The notes under the pieces were generated by a model. That model was not told the origin of the DNA. It searched no databases and saw only the letters and a program-made list of their open reading frames with translations. This document shows positions 9,101-16,605 of a DNA stretch of 37,634 nucleotides, one piece after another (positions within the stretch are counted from its first letter, which is position 1; the number at the start of each line of letters is the position of its first letter). The stretch is from an uncultured Prevotellaceae bacterium (GTDB lineage Bacteria > Bacteroidota > Bacteroidia > Bacteroidales > Bacteroidaceae). The stretch is taken from the NCBI GenBank assembly GCA_900318305.1, contig ONKB01000037.1, positions 1 through 37,634 on the forward strand. Reading direction: 5' to 3'. Both the position numbers and the translations under genes were made by a program.

Positions 9101-9928
9101 ATGAGACTCAAGAAATGGTATATATCTGTTTTGTTTCTGGCGATAGCGCTTAATAGCACTTCCAAAGAGGTAGATTCCATAAGGATATGGCATGACATGT
9201 ATCATTCGACATCACCGAGGATTGTTGCCCACAGGGGATTCTATAATTATCCTGGGGCTGCTCAGAATTCCCGTGCTTCATTGCGCAATGCTATAAGACT
9301 GGGTGTTGAGGGATCAGAAATGGACGTCTGGCTGACGGCAGATAACGAAATTGTGATTAATCATGATGCAGTAAGAGATGGTGTCACAATAGAGACATCC
9401 ACTTTGAAGGAGGTGAGGAAACTGAAATTGGGAAACGGGGAACGGCTCCCCTTGTTCGGAGAATTTCTGAGAATTTTGAAGACCTCAAAGAAAACCCACC
9501 TGTTCGTGGAGGTGAAGAAACACAGTACAAGGCAACGGACGATAGAAGCTGGCCTGGCCGCTATGCGTGCAGTAAACGCAGCAGGTCTGAAAGGGATGGC
9601 TGAATACATGTCTTTTAGTCTTCCTGCTTGTGTGGCTCTGGCAAAGGAAGACCCTTCGGCAAAGGTTTATTATTTGTCGGGCAATAAGTCCCCGCAGGAA
9701 TTGCATGCCTTGGGAATTAGCTCCATGAATTACAAGGCTGAGGTTTATCGCAAGCATCCCACATGGATCAGGGATGCCCATAGTTTGGGAATGACTGTTA
9801 CGGCGCGTGCTCTGAATACGAGAAACGCAGTCAGAGAGATGATTGAGGCAGGAGTGGATAATATGGCGACCGATTTTCCTGTTCAGGCTATGGATGTAAG
9901 AGAATTAATGACAAGAAATAAAAAATAA
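9101..9928 (+). CDS. Secreted glycerophosphodiester phosphodiesterase, single domain
   Basis: 275-aa GDPD that should hydrolyse a glycerophosphodiester to glycerol phosphate plus an alcohol, outside the cytoplasm. Its hydrophobic N-terminus (about 6-18) is a signal peptide or anchor. Catalytic and metal residues are in place: HRG (H44), E73 and D75 in GSEMDVW, H88 in NHD, and E137 in VEVKK. The segment after HRG reads PGAAQNS where most GDPDs have a PENT-type motif. It resembles the C-terminal domains of the two larger neighbours. I chose ATG 9101, four bases after the GT2 stop; the longer TTG frame would run into that gene. Confidence 0.88.
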   Translation: MRLKKWYISVLFLAIALNSTSKEVDSIRIWHDMYHSTSPRIVAHRGFYNYPGAAQNSRASLRNAIRLGVEGSEMDVWLTADNEIVINHDAVRDGVTIETSTLKEVRKLKLGNGERLPLFGEFLRILKTSKKTHLFVEVKKHSTRQRTIEAGLAAMRAVNAAGLKGMAEYMSFSLPACVALAKEDPSAKVYYLSGNKSPQELHALGISSMNYKAEVYRKHPTWIRDAHSLGMTVTARALNTRNAVREMIEAGVDNMATDFPVQAMDVRELMTRNKK

Positions 9929-9932
9929 GTCT

Positions 9933-11885
9933 ATGAATAGGATAATTGTTTTATGGATGATGATATGTCTGTGTGTGTCTGTCTGTGCAGAGGAGTATAT
10001 GTATGTATGGCAGCAAGACGAGATTGTTTTTCAAAAGGGTGTTAACGTAATAGACAGCATTAGTGTGCAGGAAGGCAGGTTTGTTGTTCTCAACAGACAC
10101 GACAGTATCCTGTTCTCTGAGGAGTTGTCTGCTATTGATAGCGTTACCTTTAAGTATGACAGGCCTCAGGCAGATGTTTTGGATGTCCAGTTTAATGCCG
10201 ATGGTACGGCAACGGATGTCTCACCCATGAAAAATGAAATCAAAGCTGTTAATATAAATGGGCTGACGGCATATCCTTATTCGTCCAATGGACGTTATGC
10301 CATTAGATTTGACAACAAGAAATCAGCGGCACCATATAGCTATTATAAAATTAACTATGAGAATAATTCTGCCTTCAAGCAGGCTTTGGCGGATGGACAT
10401 AGTGTTGAGGCGGTGTTCATGATGACAGAGACCCCTTATTCCACATCTTGTGCGGAAGCAAAATTCTTTTCTTCTCATCAGTCTGGCGGAACAGGCCTGT
10501 CGGTATTGCGTAGCAAATTATATTTCCTGCCGAATGTCACCCAGACGAGTAGCAGTCACTATATAGAACTGAATTCCGGGATTACACCTGAGGCGAATGT
10601 GTTCTATCATGTCGTAGGTGTCTGGAACAAAGAAGAAGGGAAGGCCTATGTGTATGTCAACGGAGAGCTGAAAGGCGAGATGGATGCTGTCGGCAATCTG
10701 AAATGGGGCTCCGCGGGAAGTCAGTGGTTTGGCATAGGCTGTGATGCCAAGAATGCCACAGACGGCGAGATGGCCTGGAACGGTGATGTCCGCATAGTAA
10801 GGATATATGACAAGCCGTTGACAAAGAATGATGTCTCCGTACTTTGGAGTGGATATAAGGATGAACAGGAAGATAATCCTGAATTGGTGAATGACGTACA
10901 GTATTATAGCGGCCTTCCTGTCACCAAGGGACAATCCTATGAGTTTGTGGGAAAGGGATTTCAGAGCAATGATGTGGTAAAAATGATTCCTCTGACAGGT
11001 AATGGTAGTACAATTGTTAAGAAAGTAACCATTTTAGGACAAGATACGGCCCAGATAAAACTTCCGACATCAGTCAAAAGCGGAGTGTACAGCGTACAGC
11101 TTCTTCGTGGGGGAAAGACACAGTTGCTGGGTCTTGATTCCATAGTAGTTGTTGATAAATTCCCTCAAACATTTGAGGTGTGCTTCCACCGGGGATTCTG
11201 GAATACGCCAGAATCGGCTCAGAATTCAAGGACTTCGCTCCGAAAGGCTATAGAGAACAATGCTTTTAATTCTGAAATAGATATATGGCTTACAACTGAT
11301 GACTCTTTGATGGTTAATCACGATGCCTCCTTGAACGGGGTGACTATTCAGAAATCAACTTACGAGCAAGTAAAGGACCTGACTCTTGTTAATGGAGAGA
11401 AAATACCTACATTGCGCGAGATGCTGGAAATCATTGCCACCTCCCCAGGAACGCGGCTGTTGATTGAGACCAAGAAGCACTCAGCAACTCAACGCTCTAT
11501 AGAAGCCTCCCGGAAGGCTATGGCTATGGTGGAGTCCATGGGATTAAAAGACAAAGTAGAATACTGCTCGTTCAGTCTGGATGTTTGCCAAGACCAGAAA
11601 GCGCTTGATCCGGAAGCTATTGTATCTTACATCAATGGCGACAGGACTCCTCAGCAACTGGCTCCTTATGGGATAAACTTGGATTATACTCCGGCGAAAT
11701 ACAAGGCAAATCCCTCATGGATTCCTGATGCTCATGCTTTGGGAATCAAGGCAATCTCCTGGACCTTGAATACAAGAGCCGACATTATAGAGAGTGCAAA
11801 TTTGGAGGCAGACATCCTTGCTACTGACTATCCGTTGTGGGCACAGAAAATAAGAGAGTACTATATTAGACATCAGAATGAATAA
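9933..11885 (+). CDS. Secreted LamG-like / IPT-like / GDPD fusion, copy 1
   Basis: 650-aa modular protein. In order: a signal peptide (1-19); a short module with two VIDSI/AIDSV beta-strand repeats (about 20-75); a concanavalin/LamG-like domain (about 80-310, with FYHVVGVWN and AYVYVNGELKG typical of LamG); an IPT/TIG-like domain (about 322-408); and a C-terminal GDPD domain (about 412-645). GDPD residues are H419 in HRG, E448 and D450, H463 in NHD, and E512. The LamG-like domain probably binds glycan, and the GDPD cleaves a glycerophosphodiester. The gene lies four bases after the single-domain GDPD and is paralogous to the copy starting at 12401. No lipoprotein Cys and no type IX tail are visible. 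Confidence 0.85.
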   Translation: MNRIIVLWMMICLCVSVCAEEYMYVWQQDEIVFQKGVNVIDSISVQEGRFVVLNRHDSILFSEELSAIDSVTFKYDRPQADVLDVQFNADGTATDVSPMKNEIKAVNINGLTAYPYSSNGRYAIRFDNKKSAAPYSYYKINYENNSAFKQALADGHSVEAVFMMTETPYSTSCAEAKFFSSHQSGGTGLSVLRSKLYFLPNVTQTSSSHYIELNSGITPEANVFYHVVGVWNKEEGKAYVYVNGELKGEMDAVGNLKWGSAGSQWFGIGCDAKNATDGEMAWNGDVRIVRIYDKPLTKNDVSVLWSGYKDEQEDNPELVNDVQYYSGLPVTKGQSYEFVGKGFQSNDVVKMIPLTGNGSTIVKKVTILGQDTAQIKLPTSVKSGVYSVQLLRGGKTQLLGLDSIVVVDKFPQTFEVCFHRGFWNTPESAQNSRTSLRKAIENNAFNSEIDIWLTTDDSLMVNHDASLNGVTIQKSTYEQVKDLTLVNGEKIPTLREMLEIIATSPGTRLLIETKKHSATQRSIEASRKAMAMVESMGLKDKVEYCSFSLDVCQDQKALDPEAIVSYINGDRTPQQLAPYGINLDYTPAKYKANPSWIPDAHALGIKAISWTLNTRADIIESANLEADILATDYPLWAQKIREYYIRHQNE

Positions 11886-11905
11886 TAACATTATAAAATA
11901 TAATT

Positions 11906-12361
11906 ATGAAAAAAGCTTTATTATGTCTACTCATGGTAGTTGCCATACACATGAGTGCAAGGGATATTTATGTGTATAATGGGACGAGTGAGGTCAAGAC
12001 AGTCAAGGACGTTCGCAAGATTACTTTTGGCTCAGGAGTCATGAATGTTGAGCAAGAGAATGGAGTGGTAGTCCCTGTCAGTCTTGCTGAATTCAACAAT
12101 TTCTCTTTCTTTGCCAGGCAGGCGACTTCCGTACATTCGGTGTTGGCGAATGGAGTGGAATTCAGCTATGACGGCAAAACGATTAAAGTTAGTGATGCAC
12201 GGCGTATTTCAGTGTACTCCCTGATGGGAACAGAACTGGCTTGTCTGGATGTATCAGGCAAATATGTGCAGTTCTCAATGAAGGATTATCCCGCCGGTAT
12301 TTATATAGTTAAAGTAACTGCGAAGGGCAGGGTTTTTACCCAGAAGATTACCAAGAGATAG
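11906..12361 (+). CDS. Small secreted protein with type IX-like C-terminal domain
   Basis: 151-aa protein with a signal peptide (about 1-18). An N-terminal module has strands like those of the flanking GDPD fusions (DVRKITF, FNNFSFF). The last 55 residues resemble a type A type IX secretion C-terminal domain: SVYSLMG (102-108), YPAGIYIVKV (128-137) and terminal QKITKR (146-151). In known T9SS cargo this domain directs export across the outer membrane, often followed by cell-surface attachment. Here almost nothing else is present, so it may be an adaptor, a decoy or a small surface protein. I see no enzymatic motif. It lies between the two GDPD fusions with gaps of 20 and 39 bases. Confidence 0.72.
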   Translation: MKKALLCLLMVVAIHMSARDIYVYNGTSEVKTVKDVRKITFGSGVMNVEQENGVVVPVSLAEFNNFSFFARQATSVHSVLANGVEFSYDGKTIKVSDARRISVYSLMGTELACLDVSGKYVQFSMKDYPAGIYIVKVTAKGRVFTQKITKR

Positions 12362-12386
12362 TTCTGTGTGTTTTTTGCAAAGTATT

Positions 12387-12391
12387 GGAGG
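12387..12391 (+). promoter_or_regulatory. Shine-Dalgarno-like GGAGG before the second GDPD fusion
   Basis: GGAGG lies nine bases before the ATG at 12401. Most genes in the window have AT-rich leaders without such a site, so it stands out and supports ATG 12401 over the upstream in-frame GTG at 12368. Confidence 0.4.
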
Positions 12392-12400
12392 TCTTTACTT

Positions 12401-14356
12401 ATGAAACGCTTGATTTTATTGTTTGCAATTTTGCTGTATAGTATGACCGCTTTTGCGGATACTTCAGAGAATATATGTATATTCCAGGAAGGTGTGGTTA
12501 TTTTTGAGACGGATGCTAGTGGTGTTGACAGTATTTGCATCAAAGATAACAAAGTGTATTTGTATGATAACAATTCAAAATTGATTTATCAGGTGAAAAC
12601 GGACGAGATTGATAGTATCCGTTTTCTGCCTCCTGTGCCCAAAGCCGATATCCTTGATGTTAAGTTTAATCCAGATGGTACGGCTGAGGATATTTCTCCG
12701 ATGAAAAATACCATTGAGGCATATGGAAATCCCCAGGTTTTCTTCAGTAGTCGTTATGGACGTTATGAAGTGCGTTTCGGCGATAATAGCTGGGCAGGAA
12801 AGGCAATTCGTTATTACAAGATAAGCTATGCTGATAATGATGCTTTCCAAAATGCTTTGGCAGACGGTCATACAATGGAGACTGTGATACGTTGCAGTTA
12901 TACGGGAAGCATCCAGGATGGTGAGGCAAAATTCTTTAGTAGTCATCAGAGTGGCGGAACGGGACTTATGATTTCCAAGATTTCGGGTGCAAGAGAAAAC
13001 GAGCTTACTTTTTTACCATATGTAGGCGGTTCGTGGCGATGGGCGACAAGCGGAATAGTGCCGGAATCAGACGTGTATTATCATATAGTAGGTGTCTGGA
13101 ACAAGACGGAAGAGAAGGCATATATATATGTTAATGGAGAATTAAAGAATACTGTGGCAGCAAGCGGGGATTTCAAATTCCCTGCGACGAATTGTTATTA
13201 TTTTGCCATTGGTGGTGACCCGTCAAATGCTACGACTGTAAACCAGGCTTGGAATGGAGATGTAGTTCTTTCACGTATCTATGATAAAGCATTGACAAAA
13301 AACCAGGTGACATCTCTTTGGAACAGGTTGGAAGAACTGCGAGGTAATGAAGATGTTGAAATGGTGAAAAAAGTCCATTATTACTCTGGCCTTCAAGTTG
13401 TAGCAGGAAAAGGTTATGACATATATGGTGTAGGATTCAAAGATGGTGACAAGATAAATTTTGTCAATACAGACAATGATGCCAATTCTTTCTCTGTTGA
13501 CTGTTCCCTGACAGCCGATGGCGTTCATTTCAATCTTCCCGGGGAAGTGGTTTCTGGAAGTTATCGTATGTTGTTATCACGCGAGGGTATGATTCAGGAT
13601 CTGGGTGCCAATGAGCTGACTGTTGTAAGTAAGTTGCCACGAGGTGCACAAGTCGTGGCTCATAGGGGTTACTGGAAAGCACCTGGTGCAGCCCAGAATT
13701 CACGTGCTTCCTTGCAGGCGGCTTTGGACTTGAAGGACTGTTATGGTTCCGAGACCGATGTATGGTTGACGACCGACGGTCATATCATGGTTAATCATGA
13801 TGCCAGTTTAAGTGGTGTTACCATTCAGACATCAACTTATGATCAAGTGAAGAACCTCACTTTGAGCAATGGCGAAAAGATTCCTCAACTGCAAGATTTC
13901 CTGAATATGATGGCTGCAGACAATAGTGAGACAAAACTGATTATTGAAATTAAGACCCACAGTTCCGTCGAGAGAACTTGTGCTTGTGTGGATTCTGTCG
14001 TGGCGGCTGTCAAAGCCATGGGGCTGGAGAACAGAGTAGAGTACATTGCATTCAGCCTTGACGGGTGTAAGGAAGCTGTTAAGATGGCTCCGACGGCGAT
14101 GGTGCAATATCTCAATGGTACTAAGACACCACAAGAGTTGTATAATGATGGTATCATGGGGCTGGATTATACCCAGGCGAAGATGACGGATAGCTACATT
14201 AGTAATGCTCATAGTCTGGGAATGATAGTCAATGTCTGGACCATTGACTCGGATAGTGAGATTGTATATACAAACAACAGGGATGCGGATTTTGTTACGA
14301 CAAATTATCCGGAATCGGCATTGAAGGTATATAAACATTATAAGAATAACCGTTAA
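12401..14356 (+). CDS. Secreted LamG-like / IPT-like / GDPD fusion, copy 2
   Basis: 651-aa paralogue of the protein at 9933 with the same order: signal peptide (1-19), a two-repeat VDSI/IDSI module (about 20-76), a LamG-like domain (about 82-310, YYHIVGVWN and AYIYVNGELKN), an IPT-like domain (about 323-410) and GDPD (about 414-648). Active-site residues are H421 in HRG, E451 and D453, H466 in NHD, and E516 in IIEIK. It shares SSHQSGGTGL and a D-hydrophobic-ISPMKN-type linker with copy 1. Sequence between these blocks has diverged, so the duplication is not recent. It probably acts outside the cell or in the periplasm on a related but different substrate. The next gene, the alpha-galactosidase, starts 14 bases later. 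Confidence 0.85.
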   Translation: MKRLILLFAILLYSMTAFADTSENICIFQEGVVIFETDASGVDSICIKDNKVYLYDNNSKLIYQVKTDEIDSIRFLPPVPKADILDVKFNPDGTAEDISPMKNTIEAYGNPQVFFSSRYGRYEVRFGDNSWAGKAIRYYKISYADNDAFQNALADGHTMETVIRCSYTGSIQDGEAKFFSSHQSGGTGLMISKISGARENELTFLPYVGGSWRWATSGIVPESDVYYHIVGVWNKTEEKAYIYVNGELKNTVAASGDFKFPATNCYYFAIGGDPSNATTVNQAWNGDVVLSRIYDKALTKNQVTSLWNRLEELRGNEDVEMVKKVHYYSGLQVVAGKGYDIYGVGFKDGDKINFVNTDNDANSFSVDCSLTADGVHFNLPGEVVSGSYRMLLSREGMIQDLGANELTVVSKLPRGAQVVAHRGYWKAPGAAQNSRASLQAALDLKDCYGSETDVWLTTDGHIMVNHDASLSGVTIQTSTYDQVKNLTLSNGEKIPQLQDFLNMMAADNSETKLIIEIKTHSSVERTCACVDSVVAAVKAMGLENRVEYIAFSLDGCKEAVKMAPTAMVQYLNGTKTPQELYNDGIMGLDYTQAKMTDSYISNAHSLGMIVNVWTIDSDSEIVYTNNRDADFVTTNYPESALKVYKHYKNNR

Positions 14357-14370
14357 AAACAGATGTAAAT

Positions 14371-15945
14371 ATGAAAACAAAAAAGATGTTTGTAACTATT
14401 GCAGCTTTGATGGCTGTTTCCCAGTTGTTGGCAGTAGATCCTCCTACTATGGGTTGGAGTTCCTGGAACACGTTTGCCCTGGATATCAATGAAAAAGTTA
14501 TCATGGAGCAGGCTGACGCAATGGTCAAAACTGGATTGGACAAAGTGGGGTATAAATATGTCAATATAGATGACGGCTATTGGGACGGACGTGACGAGAA
14601 GGGAAATTTAAGACTGAATACCAAGTTGTTCCCGCGTGGCATGCGTTTCCTGACAGATTATATCCACAAGAAAGGACTTAAAGCAGGTATTTATTCTGAT
14701 GCGGGAGACAATACATGTGGATCTGCCGGGGGCAAACATGCCTGGGGAAAAGGTGTCGGCTTTGCCGGACATGACCAGACAGACTGTAACCTGTATTTTA
14801 ATGACTGGAATTTTGACTTTATCAAAGTTGACTATTGTGGTGGGATGCATCTTAAGTTGGATGAGCAGAAACGCTATACGGAGATATCCAATGCCATCAA
14901 GGCCACAAAGCGTCCTGATGCTCAGTTTAATATTTGCCGGTGGGCTTATCCAGGAACATGGGCAAGCGAAGTGGCAACTTCATGGCGTACAACCGGAGAT
15001 ATTAACAGTAGCTGGAAATCGTTGAAAGCGATTATCCTGGAGAACCGGTATCTGTCTGCCTTTACTGGCGGAGGCCATTATAATGATATGGATATGCTTG
15101 AAATAGGCAGAACTTTATCCCATGATGAGGAGATTACCCATATGGTGATGTGGTGTGAGTTAAGTAGTCCGTTGCTGATAGGATGTGATTTAACCAAGAT
15201 ATCCGATTTTTCTCTTAACCTAATGAAAAACAAGGAACTGATTGCTGTTAATCAGGATAAGCTGGGATTGTCTGCTCCTATAGTTCAGCGGGAAGGCGAT
15301 GTGTATGTTTTCGCAAAGGACATGAAAGAGCTGCATGGTTCTCAGCGTGCTATTGCTGTTTGTAATTTGAGTGACGAAGCAAAGGTCATCAGTATTGATA
15401 TGGCAACAGTTGATTTTCTGGGTACAGTCAAGGTACGTGATGCTGTGGCACAAAAAACGCTTTCTGATGTTTCCGGTACGATGAGTGTAGAGATTCCCGC
15501 ACATGGCAGCCGGATGCTGATTATGACCGGAGCCCGGGGCGAGCGTGCAAAATATGAGGCAGAGGAGGCATGGCTGAAGGCATATAATGAAATAAGAAAA
15601 CCTGGCCCCCTTTTCTCAGACAGAGAGGGGACTTCTCTGGGAGCCTGTGTGGGTTTCTTGGGAAATGCCAATGATAATTACCTGCAATGGAAGAATGTAT
15701 ACAGTAAGACAGGCGGGAAATATCGTCTGACATTTAAATACTTGAGTGCAGAGCCTCGTAGAATGGCTGTTTCTGTCAACGGCAGTTATGTCAAGGAATT
15801 TACCGGATTGAATAGTGGTTCATGGAGTAAAATCGCCGATTGCAGCGTAGAAGTTGAGCTGCAGAAAGGGTATAACTCTGTAAAATTGTCTAATCGTACA
15901 GAGTGGATGCCCGATATGGATTGTATGGTAATAACAAAGCTATAG
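14371..15945 (+). CDS. Secreted GH27 alpha-galactosidase with CBM-like C-terminus
   Basis: 524-aa retaining glycosidase. After a signal peptide (about 1-21) comes the GH27 (beta/alpha)8 barrel starting PPTMGWSSWNTF. The nucleophile is D154 in IKVDYCGG and the acid/base is D210 in SWRTTGD. YVNIDDGYW (63-71) is the substrate-binding loop. After an all-beta domain (about 300-390), the last 130 residues look like a CBM6/CBM35-type beta sandwich (YLQWKNVYSKTGGKYRLTFK, then VKLSN). It should release terminal alpha-galactose. Other GH27 activities, such as alpha-N-acetylgalactosaminidase or beta-L-arabinopyranosidase, are possible. It follows the second GDPD fusion closely, which suggests a galactose-bearing phosphodiester substrate. 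Confidence 0.9.
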   Translation: MKTKKMFVTIAALMAVSQLLAVDPPTMGWSSWNTFALDINEKVIMEQADAMVKTGLDKVGYKYVNIDDGYWDGRDEKGNLRLNTKLFPRGMRFLTDYIHKKGLKAGIYSDAGDNTCGSAGGKHAWGKGVGFAGHDQTDCNLYFNDWNFDFIKVDYCGGMHLKLDEQKRYTEISNAIKATKRPDAQFNICRWAYPGTWASEVATSWRTTGDINSSWKSLKAIILENRYLSAFTGGGHYNDMDMLEIGRTLSHDEEITHMVMWCELSSPLLIGCDLTKISDFSLNLMKNKELIAVNQDKLGLSAPIVQREGDVYVFAKDMKELHGSQRAIAVCNLSDEAKVISIDMATVDFLGTVKVRDAVAQKTLSDVSGTMSVEIPAHGSRMLIMTGARGERAKYEAEEAWLKAYNEIRKPGPLFSDREGTSLGACVGFLGNANDNYLQWKNVYSKTGGKYRLTFKYLSAEPRRMAVSVNGSYVKEFTGLNSGSWSKIADCSVEVELQKGYNSVKLSNRTEWMPDMDCMVITKL

Positions 15946-15948
15946 TCC

Positions 15949-16581
15949 ATGCGTGATGCTGTAATTGTCCCCATTGCTTATCTGGCTCCAGTAAGTTATT
16001 ACTGCCGCCTGCTGGCATACGATGATGTCCGCATTGAGCAATGGGAACATTACATAAAGCAGACATACAGAAACCGCTGTGTCATAGCATCTGAGAGCGG
16101 TCCGTTGTCTTTAAGTATTCCAGTTGAGAAAGTTTTGCCTGGAACTCTGGTGAAAGAAGTCAGGGTGAGCGATCATGGGAACTGGCGCCACATGCATTGG
16201 CAGGCATTGTCGACGGCTTATGACAGGACACCATATTTTGAATTTTATGCTGATGATTTCAGACCGTTTTACGAGAAGAAATATCATTTTTTGTTCGATT
16301 ATACCGAAGCATTGAGAGAATTGGTTTGTCATCTTCTGGATATTTCTCCCTCGGTGTCTTTAACACAGAGTTATATGTCGCAACCTGAGGCAGAAGACTG
16401 CCGGATGCTATATACACCAAAGGCCAAAACCTCAGATGCCCATTTCTCTCCTTGCCCTTATTATCAGGTTTTTTCTGAGCGATGTGGCTTTCTCCCCAAC
16501 TTGAGCGTCGTGGATCTCCTGTTCAATATGGGGCCTGAATCTGTATTTGTCTTACGCAAAAGCTTTCGGCAAGACAGTTAA
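15949..16581 (+). CDS. WbqC-like family protein
   Basis: 210-aa protein of the WbqC family, named after a gene in an O-antigen cluster and common in Bacteroidetes. Family marks seen are IAYLAPVSYYCRLL near the start, IEQWEHYIKQTYRNRC, HMHWQALSTAYDRTPYFEFY in the middle, and a conserved DDFRPFYE. There is no signal peptide, so it is probably cytoplasmic. Its biochemical activity is not established; a role in making or attaching an unusual sugar has been suggested by context. It starts three bases after the alpha-galactosidase stop and is clearly part of the same transcript, as are the upstream glycosyltransferases. Confidence 0.85.
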   Translation: MRDAVIVPIAYLAPVSYYCRLLAYDDVRIEQWEHYIKQTYRNRCVIASESGPLSLSIPVEKVLPGTLVKEVRVSDHGNWRHMHWQALSTAYDRTPYFEFYADDFRPFYEKKYHFLFDYTEALRELVCHLLDISPSVSLTQSYMSQPEAEDCRMLYTPKAKTSDAHFSPCPYYQVFSERCGFLPNLSVVDLLFNMGPESVFVLRKSFRQDS

Positions 16582-16605
16582 AAACCATTTTAAATAATAA
16601 ATAGT

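Noticed and set aside
11906-12361. The small type IX-like protein as a broken remnant of a larger enzyme
   Set aside because: It has its own start, signal peptide and stop, and no enzymatic remains are visible in adjacent frames. I kept it as an intact gene.
9101-15945. A Sus-type polysaccharide utilisation locus
   Set aside because: No SusC/TonB-dependent transporter, SusD-like lipoprotein or hybrid sensor/anti-sigma gene is present in the window.
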